From NCBI RefSeq assembly GCF_028473665.1, contig NZ_CP098774.1, forward strand, positions 4,273,501-4,337,500: a stretch of 64,000 nucleotides of DNA. The letters are read 5' to 3'. The position numbers were made by a program, and so were the translations under genes. Position 1 is the stretch's first letter. Each line of letters starts with the position of its first letter. This stretch comes from Sphingomonas sp. QA11 (GTDB lineage: Bacteria > Pseudomonadota > Alphaproteobacteria > Sphingomonadales > Sphingomonadaceae). Shown here one piece after another: positions 26,395 to 36,600 of the stretch. Below the pieces are notes generated by a model. That model had not been told where the DNA came from. It ran no database searches and saw only the letters and a program-made list of their open reading frames with translations.

Positions 26395-26659
26395 TTGCCT
26401 CTCCTCTGTTATCGGAATCACACTAAGGATACCGCAGGTTCAGTGCGGCCACACCACACGTCGGCCAAGAACAAACGCTCAATTTTGGGAGATTAGCCTA
26501 TTCTCTCCAGAACTCTATCACCATAACTGCAACAGCATCCTGATGCAATAAGACGACCTCGTTAGACTGGACAGACCCTGGCCGGCGATACGCGGACTCT
26601 CTGCTCACCGTCCTTTACCGATCCGTGTCTCGCGCTGGCGCCTCGGCCGTGCCCGCGGA

Positions 26660-27544
26660 TCATTCGAACCGCACGAGCACGCGCTGGCCGATCAGCATAT
26701 CCGTGCTCCTGGTCTGGACGATCACCTCGACCACACGTTCGTCGGTGAGCTGGCTGGCCTGATCCGATTGCAGGCGACGCGCTCCGAATATCGGCGCGAT
26801 CCGCTTTACCGTGCCGGAGATGCTGGCCGACCGCTCGTTCTCCGGCGAGATTTTGACTGCCTGCCCGGCGCGGATGGATCGCAAGGCCGTTTCCGTGACT
26901 TCGGCGCGCACGATGCGCGGCGTGTTCGGGACGATCGTGAAGAGGACCGATACGTTGAGGGTCGAGACCCCCGTCCCTACCGATGCGAAGCTCTGTGCAA
27001 CGGTTCCGTCGGCCGGGGATCTGACCAGCCTCTGATCGCGCTCGAAAACCGCTCTGCGCATAGCCGCGCGCGCCTTGGCCAGCGCGGCTTCCGATTCGCG
27101 CACGCGCAGCCGGGCCAGATTTGCGTCATCCCTTGCCAGGTCGGCGGTGACGCCGGCCACGGCGCGCTTGCCCCGCAGGCTGTCCAGTCTGGAATATTCG
27201 CGAGCCTTGGCCGTCGCTTCCAGCCTCGCCTGGTCGAGCTTCGTCCTGGCAAGCGCGATGTCGGCCTCGCTTTCGGTGACCGCGATCGCCTGTCCGTCGA
27301 ATTCGAGCTGCGCCAGGGGCTGGCCTTTGGTTACCCTTTCGCCCTCCTGGACATAGATGGCGGAGACGGTTCCCGGCGTCTTGGCGGCCGCCGCGATCAA
27401 TCCACCTTCGACATCGACGCGGCCATTAGCCACGGCGGCCGACCGGCCCATGGTCTTGGCCGGCACGAAAGTCCCTTCACCAGGCACCTCGTTCGAGCAG
27501 GCGCCGAGAATGCAGAGTGCCGGGAGGATCGCGAAAGCTCTCAT
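26660..27544 (-). CDS. MacA/HlyD-type periplasmic adaptor lipoprotein
   Basis: A 294-residue membrane-fusion protein. The lipobox ILGAC gives lipidation at Cys16. A lipoyl-like half-motif follows (about 45-90; GGLIAAAAKTPGTVSAIYVQEGERVTKGQPLAQLEFDG), then a short coiled coil (about 95-165, rich in Arg, Ala and Glu), the second lipoyl half (RSPADGTVAQSFASVGTGV) and a beta-barrel domain. It links an inner-membrane ABC pump to an outer-membrane channel. It is 15 bp after the ATPase gene. The cognate channel is probably the NodT protein at 51807. Confidence 0.85.
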   Translation of the reverse strand: MRAFAILPALCILGACSNEVPGEGTFVPAKTMGRSAAVANGRVDVEGGLIAAAAKTPGTVSAIYVQEGERVTKGQPLAQLEFDGQAIAVTESEADIALARTKLDQARLEATAKAREYSRLDSLRGKRAVAGVTADLARDDANLARLRVRESEAALAKARAAMRRAVFERDQRLVRSPADGTVAQSFASVGTGVSTLNVSVLFTIVPNTPRIVRAEVTETALRSIRAGQAVKISPENERSASISGTVKRIAPIFGARRLQSDQASQLTDERVVEVIVQTRSTDMLIGQRVLVRFE

Positions 27545-27559
27545 TCTCCGACAGTGGCT

Positions 27560-28273
27560 TCAGGCGGGAAAGCGCTTGGTTTGAACGACTCGGCCGTCGG
27601 CCATTTCCACGATCCGGTCGGCGCTTTGCTGAAGCTTGGTATCATGAGTGACGACTATAACGGCGGCGTTGCGGTTTCGCGATGCAACGCGCAGCAATTC
27701 GATGATCCGGGCGGCATTTTCCGAGTCCAGGGCCGAACTCGGCTCGTCTGCGAAGACCAGGCTCGGCTCCTTCACCAATGCGCGCGCGATCGCCACCCGC
27801 TGCTTCTCGCCGCCGGACATCTCCGCCGGACGGAGGGCGAGCTTGCCGCTCAGGCCGACTTCGTCCAGCGCCGCGCGCGCGCGCTCGCGCGCGTCTGTTC
27901 GGCTGAAGCCGAGATAACGTACGACGAGTGCGACCTGTTCGACGGCATTCAAGGCGGGAAACAAATTGAAGCCCTGAAAGACGAAACCGCAATGTCGAAG
28001 GCGAAACGCATCGATGCGGCTAGGCGGCATACGCCAGAGGTCTTCGCCGAGCGCATTCACTTCACCGCTCTCCGGCCTGAGCAGCCCGGACACCGCCGCC
28101 AACAGCGTCGATTTCCCCGACCCGGAGGGGCCAATCACCATCGTCATCTCTCCGGCCATGGCCTCGAAGTCGACCCCGGAAAGCACGACGGTACGCTCTC
28201 CGCCCGTCGTGTAGGACTTCACTAGGCCGGTTGCCCGGATGGCAGGCTGCCGATCGGAATTGGCCGCGGTCAT
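27560..28273 (-). CDS. MacB/LolD-type ABC transporter ATPase
   Basis: A 237-residue nucleotide-binding protein. Walker A is GPSGSGKST, the Q-loop lies in FVFQGFNLFPAL, the signature is MSGGEKQRVAIARAL, Walker B is LVFADEPSSAL and the H-loop is VVTHD. It powers the adjacent FtsX-like permease. ATG 28273 overlaps the permease stop as ATGA; the frame continues upstream inside the permease gene and is spurious there. Separate ATPase and permease genes distinguish it from single-chain MacB. Confidence 0.92.
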   Translation of the reverse strand: MTAANSDRQPAIRATGLVKSYTTGGERTVVLSGVDFEAMAGEMTMVIGPSGSGKSTLLAAVSGLLRPESGEVNALGEDLWRMPPSRIDAFRLRHCGFVFQGFNLFPALNAVEQVALVVRYLGFSRTDARERARAALDEVGLSGKLALRPAEMSGGEKQRVAIARALVKEPSLVFADEPSSALDSENAARIIELLRVASRNRNAAVIVVTHDTKLQQSADRIVEMADGRVVQTKRFPA

Positions 28274-29421
28274 CTCAGCAATTCCGCAGGGTCCGACCGC
28301 TTTAGCAACTGGATCGACATAACGGCGGCAATGACGGCGATGACCAGCGACACCACGAAGATGATGAAAAACGGCCACACGGGATAGGCCATCGGCAAAC
28401 CTATCCGCTTGGCGATCAGCGACACCGCCAGGAAAATCGCCACCGCCGCAAGATATCCGAACGCAACCAACCAGAGGCTGAGCTCGATCACGATCAACCG
28501 CAAAGCGTTCATCGGCACCCCGAGCGCCAGCAGCGCTCCGAACTCGGCGAGCCGCGCGGCGATCGCTCCCTTGAGCGTCTGCCAGGCGATGACGGACCCG
28601 ACGAGCGCGCCGAAGCTTACCAGGAATATCAGGACGATGCCCAGAATGCCGCCGTTCAAGAACAGATCGGACTGATTGGCCCGCGCCAGTTCATCCTTTT
28701 CCCACGCGCGCACCGCACCGTCGACCTGGCGCTCGATCCGTTCACCCACGGTCCCGAGGTCCGTGCCCTGAGCCACTCTGACCAGCAACGCGTTGACGTG
28801 CAGGTCCGCAGGATTCAGCAACCCGATCTCCTCCGCCGTACGGCGCGAAGCGAACACGATCGCCCTGCCGTTGGCGTTGGGGAATCCGTCCGCAATCCCG
28901 GCGACGGTCACGACCCGGCCGTTGATCGCCGCCTTGCCGCCGAGCCTGGCATCAAGCTTGCGGAAACTGGTCCGGTCGATGGCGACGGTCAGCGGCATTT
29001 GCAGCCCGGCGATCGTCCGCTCGCTGAACGATTTCGGCATCGTCAGCGAGCCGGCCGCGACATCGATCGCTGCGACCAGAACGCCGGTCCGCGATCCGCC
29101 CTCCTCGATCCCCTCGTCGGAGACGGCGCTCCAATCGGCGCCGTGCACGGGAAGGTCGGCCACCTCCGTCACACCCGGCGCCGTCATAATGGCGGGCAGC
29201 AAGCGCTTGGGTATGTCGCCTGCATCGAACCAACTTTTCGCGTTCCGGTCCAGCACGACAAGATCGGCAGGGGTCGAGTTCGTCAGCCGCGAATACGATT
29301 CCGAGACGCCGCTGAACAGACCAGTGAAACAGATGATCAAGGCGCAGCAAAACGCTATGGAGAGTATCGCCGCAGAGTAACGCCGCCACTCGAAGGTGAT
29401 CATGCGCAAGGCGAGTGTCAT
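28270..29421 (-). CDS. FtsX/MacB-type ABC permease
   Basis: A 383-residue inner-membrane permease. One transmembrane helix near the start (about 15-40) is followed by a large periplasmic domain (about 45-255) and three C-terminal helices (about 265-375; LGIVLIFLVSFGALVGSVIAW and others), the MacB/FtsX arrangement. ATG 29421 overlaps the radical SAM stop as ATGA. With the ATPase and adaptor it forms a mechanotransmission exporter, probably for the cluster product or an intermediate. Confidence 0.88.
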   Translation of the reverse strand: MTLALRMITFEWRRYSAAILSIAFCCALIICFTGLFSGVSESYSRLTNSTPADLVVLDRNAKSWFDAGDIPKRLLPAIMTAPGVTEVADLPVHGADWSAVSDEGIEEGGSRTGVLVAAIDVAAGSLTMPKSFSERTIAGLQMPLTVAIDRTSFRKLDARLGGKAAINGRVVTVAGIADGFPNANGRAIVFASRRTAEEIGLLNPADLHVNALLVRVAQGTDLGTVGERIERQVDGAVRAWEKDELARANQSDLFLNGGILGIVLIFLVSFGALVGSVIAWQTLKGAIAARLAEFGALLALGVPMNALRLIVIELSLWLVAFGYLAAVAIFLAVSLIAKRIGLPMAYPVWPFFIIFVVSLVIAVIAAVMSIQLLKRSDPAELLR

Positions 29422-30560
29422 CAAATCCCCACGCTCGCATATTCGCGCTGCTGCAGGCCAGCGGATCCCGCCCCATCGCCGGAATGGGCTTTTGACCGCG
29501 CATGGATCCGCGGCAGCATCTCGGTGAATTCTGCTGCCGGGATCAATCCGCACGCTCCATAGAACACCGTCATTGTGGACAGCCAGGAGAAGAAATCCGC
29601 GTGGCTGGCGAGGTGCTTCTCCATCGCCATGCCGATCCACGAGAGATGCGCCCAGACGTCGAAGCACGTGCTGCAATCACGCGAATCACCGACGCAGCAC
29701 CGCCGCGGTTCGCCGAGATCAGGGCCATAGGCGTTGAAGAAAGGGTTGTAGCTCTTGCCGTTGCGCAGGCGGCCAGCATTCTGCGGAGCATCAACCGACA
29801 CGCTGCCGCACACGTCATAGCCCCAGGATTCGCCTAGCATCCTGCCGCTGGTCACGACCTCATTTATATAGCGCGACATGCAGATCGCCTGAGGATGGCG
29901 ATCGATCATCCGGTCGACGAAGCGATACGCCGGATCGAAACCGCCGGCGTGGCTCAGATCGTCCCCAAGACCCTGGAGATCGCCATAAAAGTTGAATGCG
30001 ACCAGCTGGCCATTGGCCACGCAGGCATCCACGACTTCCACGGTTTCTGCCGGCGGTTTCGCAGGCAGGGTAATGTACCAGCGCGCCCGGTCGTCGCCGG
30101 CGAAATTTTTCAAAGCGCGATCGAAGATGTCGATCTTTCCATAGCCGCGCAGTTCGCGATCGGTGGCCCGGTCGCCCCACATCGAAACGGCGATCGTAAT
30201 GTCTTCCAGCCCCTCGCGCGGAATCGAACGCAGGCCGTTGGTGACGACCATGATCCGAAACGCTTTGGCCAGTTTCCTCAGACGATCGGGGCGCAGGCTC
30301 GGCTCGCCGCCGATGACGGTTACGAAGTTGATACCCCTGGATTTCTCACGCTGGATGAATTCGGCCAATGTGTCGTCGTCGGCCTCCCCGACATCATCCA
30401 AGGCTTCGGCGAAGAAATAGCATCCTTTGCACCGCAGATTGCAGATATGCGTTATATCAACCGAAATGGATCTAACGGACCCCGCCGCCTTAGTTGCGGC
30501 CCACATCCGCGCGGTTAAAGGGTCTTTCAGATACCCATCAATTGTTGCGCGGATCGACAA
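29421..30560 (-). CDS. Radical SAM enzyme of the biosynthetic cluster
   Basis: A 379-residue protein with the [4Fe-4S]/SAM motif CNLRCKGC (Cys40, Cys44, Cys47 with the TTG start). VIGGEPSLRPDRL supplies the GGE SAM-amino contact, VVTNGLR follows, and the partial barrel runs to about residue 240. A C-terminal Cys cluster (RRCCVGDSRDCSTC) may hold an auxiliary cluster. I prefer TTG 30560 because GAGG lies five bases upstream; the frame runs upstream to ATG 30698 without a comparable site. It heads the minus-strand operon. The reaction is unknown; C-H modification or C-C bond formation on the peptide or on a precursor amino acid is possible. Confidence 0.82.
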   Translation of the reverse strand: MSIRATIDGYLKDPLTARMWAATKAAGSVRSISVDITHICNLRCKGCYFFAEALDDVGEADDDTLAEFIQREKSRGINFVTVIGGEPSLRPDRLRKLAKAFRIMVVTNGLRSIPREGLEDITIAVSMWGDRATDRELRGYGKIDIFDRALKNFAGDDRARWYITLPAKPPAETVEVVDACVANGQLVAFNFYGDLQGLGDDLSHAGGFDPAYRFVDRMIDRHPQAICMSRYINEVVTSGRMLGESWGYDVCGSVSVDAPQNAGRLRNGKSYNPFFNAYGPDLGEPRRCCVGDSRDCSTCFDVWAHLSWIGMAMEKHLASHADFFSWLSTMTVFYGACGLIPAAEFTEMLPRIHARSKAHSGDGAGSAGLQQREYASVGI

Positions 30561-30813
30561 AAATGCCTCTAATGAAGAACAGTAGTTGCAAAGCACGGCA
30601 TACGCGTACGCCTGGAGTACCGCAACGGAATTTTGGGCGCGGCAGCGCTGCCAGATGAAAAGATGACCCGCGCGCGTGTATGCGAAGTAAACATGCACTC
30701 CGTTGCAACCCTGCGGCTACGGGCAGCCGTCCAAACTCTCTGCCAACTCTTTTTGCATCGGAATCTCGTCCTAAAAACGGTTGAGGGCTGACTGGATCCT
30801 TGTTACTTCGATG

Positions 30814-30832
30814 AAACCCACGTGATGGGTTT
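30814..30832. promoter_or_regulatory. Perfect inverted repeat AAACCCA-N5-TGGGTTT before the biosynthetic operon
   Basis: Seven-bp arms (30814-30820, 30826-30832) flank CGTGA, ending 25 bp before the first start codon of the plus-strand operon. It could be an operator or a 5' leader hairpin. No cluster-specific regulator gene is present. The rest of the divergent region 30561-30857 shows no gene. Confidence 0.45.
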
Positions 30833-30857
30833 ATCTCACCAAGCCAGGAGAGAATTT

Positions 30858-31586
30858 ATGAGAATCAAGGTCAAAAGAAGTGTTTCCGTCTACGAGGAGC
30901 ACAGAAAGCCTTTCCTCACGCTCCTTCTGAACGCGTGCGAGGGTGCCCGTGAAGCTGTGGGCGTAAATCCCCGGCCGTACGTGAAGGCGGAGAGCGACGG
31001 CAAGACGTTCGACGTGATCATCACCACCGAATTCGACAGCATGGCCGAGTATGAAGAGAAGTTCCTTCATCAGCTGTTAAAGAACGACAGTTTCCTCGAT
31101 GGTGCGGAATCCGCGGTCGGCATGATTGTCGATAATCCGCGCGACGAAATGTATGTCCGCCTGGAGCCGGACGACTACTTCATGCATCGCAAGGGCGAGT
31201 TCGAGCTCGAGAGGCTGGGTGACAGCGCGCCGACCGAGCAAAAGAAGTACCTCGTCGAACGGATGTTCCGCGCGAAACCCGGTAAACTGCGCGAGATCAT
31301 GGCGCTGAACTTCAAGTTGATGGAAGAAGAACTCAAGAAAACCGGCGTTATGCCGAAATATTACTGCACCCGCTTCACCGCTGGTCGTATCGGCGCTTCC
31401 GAGCAGGAGCGGATGTTCAACGACGCGAACGAGCTGGACCGGCAAGTGCTCGATTACGATGACAAGTTCGATCACTCGTTGCTGAACAGCCCGATCGAAG
31501 ATACCTATTATCGTCGGGTGGACGCCGAACTCATCGAGAGTTTCCAGAAGGAAAAGAAACCGGAAATTCTCGTTCCGCACATCTGA
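30858..31586 (+). CDS. Duplicated ferredoxin-fold (dimeric alpha/beta-barrel-like) protein
   Basis: A 242-residue soluble protein made of two similar halves. Residues 1-115 (RIKVKRSVSVYEEHRKPFL, FDVIITTEFDSMAEYEEKF) and 125-235 (YLVERMFRAKPGKLREIMAL, ERMFNDANELDRQVLDYDDKF) each show the beta-alpha-beta pattern of ABM/NIPSNAP-like domains. Such proteins act as cofactor-free oxygenases, cyclases or small-ligand binders. ATG 30858 follows AGGAGAG; an ATG 36 bp earlier lies in the inverted repeat region. It opens the core biosynthetic operon, 23 bp before the KS gene, so it may process the starter or polyketide. I know of no characterised counterpart. Confidence 0.7.
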   Translation: MRIKVKRSVSVYEEHRKPFLTLLLNACEGAREAVGVNPRPYVKAESDGKTFDVIITTEFDSMAEYEEKFLHQLLKNDSFLDGAESAVGMIVDNPRDEMYVRLEPDDYFMHRKGEFELERLGDSAPTEQKKYLVERMFRAKPGKLREIMALNFKLMEEELKKTGVMPKYYCTRFTAGRIGASEQERMFNDANELDRQVLDYDDKFDHSLLNSPIEDTYYRRVDAELIESFQKEKKPEILVPHI

Positions 31587-31609
31587 TAGTCGAGCCGTAA
31601 TCTGCTTTC

Positions 31610-33643
31610 ATGCCTCAGGAAATCGCAATCATCGGGATGGCATGCAAGGCTCCGAAGGCCAATAGCTATCAGGATTTCTGGCAGTTGCTCGTGGCTGGTG
31701 AAACAGCCACGGGCGGCTGGCCGGAAGATAGGCGCTACCTGTCGCGGCTCTGGTCCGGGCCGGATGCCGGTTTCGCGGGCAAGGTGCGGAATTTCACCAA
31801 TTCCATGCGCGGCGGCTATTTGGACGATGTCGACATGTTCGACGCGCGCCTGTTCGGCATCTCGCCGCGTGAAGCCCGTCTCATGGATCCGCAGCACCGA
31901 TTGCTGATGGAGCAGAGCTGGCAGGCCCTGCTTGATGCCGCGATCGATCCGCGCAAGCTCGCGGGATCGCAAACCGGCGTCTTCTTCGGATTGTGCTCCT
32001 ACGATTACGGCTTGATCGGTCACGAGATGCCGGACCGGGTCAGCCCGTATTCGGCGCTGGGCGTGGCGCATTGCATTGCCTCCAATCACGTTTCCTATTC
32101 GCTCGGGCTCCAAGGGCCCAGCATCACCGTTGATGCAGCCTGCGCCGCCTCGGCCATGGCAATCCATCTGGGGGTGCAGTCGCTGCTCAGCGGAGAATGC
32201 GACTTGGTGCTCGCTGGAGGGGCGAACCTGGTGCTCTCTCCGGTCGTGAACGTCAGCTTCGAAATGGCGGAAATGCTCTCTTCCCAGGGTCGCTGCGCCA
32301 CCTTCGATCGCGCTGCGGACGGCTACGTCCGGGGCGAGGCGATCGGCGTGATCGCGCTCAAGCGCCTAGAGGATGCCGGCGACGATCCGATCCATGCGGT
32401 GATCAGCGCGACCGCGTCCAATCAGGACGGAAGGACCAGCTCGATCACCGTCCCTTCCGGCGCGGCGCAAGAGACCTTGCTGCGCAGGTGCTATGACAAG
32501 GGCGGCATCACGCCCGATGCGGTGACCTTCGTCGAGGCGCACGGCACGGGCACGCCCGTCGGCGATCCGATCGAGGCGAACGCGCTTTCGCGGGTCTTTT
32601 CCGGCCGCGAGACACCGTGCAGGATCGCGTCGCTAAAGGCGAATTTCGGACATTCCGAAGCCGCGGCCGGGATGCTCTCGACGATCAAGACCGCGCTGGC
32701 CCTGCGGAACCGCTTCCTGCCTCCGCATGTCGGTGCCGCCGCTCCGATCACACCCTTCGCCGACGCGGGGGCACCGATTGCCCTTGTCACGGACGGCGAG
32801 CGGCTGCACGCCGCCGCCGGTTCGCCGATCTTCGCCGGGATCAGCGCGTTCGGCTTCGGCGGGACCAACGTCCATCTGCTGTTACGAAGCCACGAGGCGG
32901 AGGACGATTGGCAACCGCCTGCCGATGACGGGCCGGCGACGATAACATTGTCGGCGCATAGCGTGGACGCCCTCGATCAAGCGAGGATATCTTGGGCGGA
33001 CTATTTCGCTTCGCTCGACGCACCGGATTTCCAGCTCGCCGCCGCGATGACGCGGCGCGCATGCGGCGGGGAACGCTTTCGGATCGAGGTGGCGGCCACG
33101 TCCGCTCCGGAAGCTGCCGCGGCGCTCCGCGACGCCCCGATCGCTCCGAACCCGCCCGAAACGAAGGACGAATTCTGCGACCTGCCGATCCGCCGGCGGC
33201 CGGCCAGCCCCCCTCCGGCCTATCCGTTCATGCGCAAGCGCTACTGGGCCTATGACTACGACAAAGCCCCAAGCTCGAACGGTAGGGATCCGACAGACTC
33301 CGCGTCGGCAGCCAGCGCTGCGTTTCCGGAGGCGATGACGCTCGATTTCAGCGCCGGTTACATCGCCAATCATCGCATCGCGCAGACGGTTATAGTGCCG
33401 GGTGCATCGATCATGATGGCGATACGCAGCGCACTCCTGCCCTATTGCAACGGGGATGCCTTGGAAATTCGGGACATGCGTTTCCGTTCGGCAATCATCA
33501 TCGACCCGGCTGCTGCTGCCGAAGGCTCCAGCACGACGCTGCGGCTCGCGAAGGAGGCCGAGGACACCTACCGCGTCACCGTCGTCAGCGACGCCGACGG
33601 CGTGGTCCGCGCGGAAGGCTTGGCAGTCAGAAAGGCGCTGTGA
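31610..33643 (+). CDS. AT-less polyketide synthase: ketosynthase plus N-terminal half of a dehydratase
   Basis: A 677-residue PKS protein. The KS (about 3-425) has the catalytic Cys178 in DAACAAS, His311 in EAHGTGTPVGDP and His348 in KANFGHSEAAAG. The KS-AT linker (about 435-540) runs straight into the post-AT signature YPFMRKRYWAYD at about 543-554, so the AT is missing, as in trans-AT enzymes. Residues 575-677 look like the first hot-dog of a DH, with His588 in NHRIAQTVIVPG; the usual HxxxGxxxxP Gly is Gln here. The stop overlaps the next ATG (TGATG), so the second half of the module is made as a separate coupled polypeptide. The AT must be supplied by another locus. Confidence 0.88.
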   Translation: MPQEIAIIGMACKAPKANSYQDFWQLLVAGETATGGWPEDRRYLSRLWSGPDAGFAGKVRNFTNSMRGGYLDDVDMFDARLFGISPREARLMDPQHRLLMEQSWQALLDAAIDPRKLAGSQTGVFFGLCSYDYGLIGHEMPDRVSPYSALGVAHCIASNHVSYSLGLQGPSITVDAACAASAMAIHLGVQSLLSGECDLVLAGGANLVLSPVVNVSFEMAEMLSSQGRCATFDRAADGYVRGEAIGVIALKRLEDAGDDPIHAVISATASNQDGRTSSITVPSGAAQETLLRRCYDKGGITPDAVTFVEAHGTGTPVGDPIEANALSRVFSGRETPCRIASLKANFGHSEAAAGMLSTIKTALALRNRFLPPHVGAAAPITPFADAGAPIALVTDGERLHAAAGSPIFAGISAFGFGGTNVHLLLRSHEAEDDWQPPADDGPATITLSAHSVDALDQARISWADYFASLDAPDFQLAAAMTRRACGGERFRIEVAATSAPEAAAALRDAPIAPNPPETKDEFCDLPIRRRPASPPPAYPFMRKRYWAYDYDKAPSSNGRDPTDSASAASAAFPEAMTLDFSAGYIANHRIAQTVIVPGASIMMAIRSALLPYCNGDALEIRDMRFRSAIIIDPAAAAEGSSTTLRLAKEAEDTYRVTVVSDADGVVRAEGLAVRKAL

Positions 33644-36600
33644 TGGATTTCAGCATCATGTTCTTCTCGGGCGGCGCCAACGACGATCTGGCGGCGGGCC
33701 GTTACGGGCAAATCCAGCAGGCTGCGCGTCTTGCCGACCAGGCCGGTCTGAAGCGGATCTGGCTGCCCGAACGCCATTTCGTGCAGTTTGGCGCGCTGCA
33801 TCCCAATCCAGCGCTGCTCGCCGCCCATCTTTCGGGCATGACCAGCACTATCCGGCTTGCCGCCGGCAGCGTCGTTGCGCCGCTCCACGATCCGATCAGG
33901 ATCGCGGAGGAATGGTCGATGGTGGATAACCTCTCCGGCGGTCGGGTGGATGTCGCCCTCGCCTCCGGCTGGCTGCGATCCGATTTCGTTCTGGCCCCCG
34001 AATGCTATGCCACGCGCAAAAGCGAATTCCGCAAGCGCGTCCGCCAAGTGCGGGAATTGTGGAGCGGTGCAAGCTTGACCCGGCAGGTCGAAGGCCGCAG
34101 CCATTCCGTCGCCATTCGCCCGGCCCCGTTGCAACCGTCGCTTCCGCTCTGGATAACGGCGGCCAGATCGATCGACACCTTCCGGTACGCTGGCTCGGTC
34201 GGCGCGAATGTCCTGACGTATCTTGTCGATCTGGGTTTCGAAGGATTGGAACCCGCCATTGCGGCTTATCGCAAGGCCCGCGAGGACAATGGCTACGAAC
34301 CGGACGAGGGCGTCGTGACCGTCATGGTCCATTGCTGCCTCGGCGACGACAGCGCCGAAGTCCGGCGAGCCGTTGCCGGCCCCTATCGTAAGTACCTGTT
34401 CGACAATCGCGAGCTGATGCTGCAGCTTGACCGCCCGGCCGATGCCATCGACGACAAGACCTTTGGCGAGATGGCCGATATCCAGTTCGAGCGGGTATTC
34501 GAAAACCTCTCCCTGATCGGATCGTTCGCCGCCGCGCACCGGACCCTCGACCGCTTGGCGGCGATCGGTATCGGCGAAGTCGCCTGCCTGATCGATTTCG
34601 TGGAAAAGGATTCCATGACGATCGATGCGGTGACGGACATCGCCTCGCTCCGGCAATCCTATCGCGAACGCGTGCCCAAGCCGATGGCCGGCGGCGGCCC
34701 GGACCTGATCGCCGAACGGAGCCAGTTCTACGATTATATCGGTACGCTTGGCGGGTTTTATGGAGATGAGTTTCGCCTGGTCGAACGGGTTCGGCTCGAT
34801 GGTGATCGCGCAGAAACCGAGTTGCTGGTCGAAGATGCGAGCGAACAGGGCAAGGCCATTCTGGTCGACGCCGTCATCTCCACGGCGCATGCGTTCGCGT
34901 TGCGGCCCGGCCTGCGCGCCGCAAGCGTCCCGCTTGCCATGCCCGCGGGGGTCGGCTCGATGTCGATCGGAGATGTCGAGCCCGGCGTCCTGACGGTCGT
35001 CACCGACGCACGAGGCCGCGAAGGAGACATTGATTATTTCGATGCCGTCGCCCGCGACGGGCAAGGCCGGGCGGTCGTGCAACTCGGCCGGATCGCATTC
35101 AACCGGTTCAAGGTGCCGCCGAGCGATCCGCGCGTGATCACGGCCAGAAAGGTCGCGCACAGGATCACGTGGCATGAAGCTGCACCGACGGCTGCCGCGC
35201 CGAAATCGATGTCATTCATCGTCCAAGCATCGGAGCCGTCAGGCGCGTCGGCCTGGATCGAGGCATTCCGGGCTGCCGGGTTCGAAGCCACGCGGGCGGG
35301 CGATGAAAGGAGCCGGCGCGCAGACGGTGCGCAGGAATGGCATATTTTCGTGGCTCAGACGCCCGCCGACGGTACCGATGCCGGGCTGGCTCAGGCCGCC
35401 ACCCTCGAAATTGCCAACTGGACGAGCGCGCTGCCGAAGCAGGGACGCGGCATCAAATGGGCGGTGCTGACGCGTTCGGCCCAGGCCGTCCTGAAAGATG
35501 ACGGGCTTCCCGATCCGGTAGCGGCTGCGGCTTGGTCAGCCGCCGCCTCGCTCACGCAGTTCGGAGGGCAGACACCGCAAGGCGTCCTCGACGTCGATGA
35601 TACGGGCGAGCGCACGGCGCAGGCGATAGCAGCCAGTCTCGCCAGCGAAACATTGCCGGCCGCGATTCGCGGCGGCGACGTTTTCCGGATGGAGCTGGAG
35701 CCGTTCGGGGAGTCGTCCGGCTCCGCTAAGCCAACCGGGGATCTGCTCGCGGGCGGTCGGGCGGTCGTGCTGGGCGGCAGCGGCGCACTCGGACGCGAGC
35801 TCATCTCGTGGCTGGAAGAGGAAGGGGCTTCGGCCATTACGAGCGTTTCCAGAAACGGGATGCGCGGCCCCAGGGCGGGTATCGCTCGCGTGGCGGTGAA
35901 GGACTGCCGCGCGGACGTCGCCGTGGACCCGATCGAGGACGCATTGCGGGACTGCGACCAGGACCCCGACGCTTTCGACACGATCTTTCACCTGGCGGGA
36001 GTCGACCGATCGGAAGGGGACGGCGTCACCCGGGAGAGCGTCGCATCGGCCTTCGCCCCCAAATTGGGCGCGATCGAGAACCTGCGCGGTCTGCTCGATC
36101 ACGCCAAGAGACCGCTGCACATCATTCTGTTTTCGAGCCTGGCGGCGTTGCGCGGGTCGCAGGGGCAGGTCGCTTATTCGGCCGCCAACGCGGCAGCGGC
36201 CGCTGCGCTCAGGCGGATGGTTCGCGGCACACCGCATCGCGCGACGATCGTCCATTTCGGCCCATGGTGTGGCGCGGGCATGGCCGCTGCGCCGGAACTC
36301 GACGCGATCTTCGAATTGAAGGGGATCGAGCGCCTGGCCCCGGAAAACGCCCTGCGGGCGCTCGGGCTGGTGCTGTCCGGCGGCCATGACGAAGTCGTGA
36401 TCGCCCAGTTTCCCGAACAGCGCGCGCGATCGGCACCGGCGGCAGCGGATCTGGCCGGACCGAAACAGGAGGGACAGCGGAGCAAGGATCTGGACACGCT
36501 TCACCACATCGCCCCCAAAGAACGCAGGGCGGCGTTGGTTTCGCGTTTACAAGTCCTGATCGCGAAGGCTTTGGAAATCGAAATCGACGAAGTCGACGCC

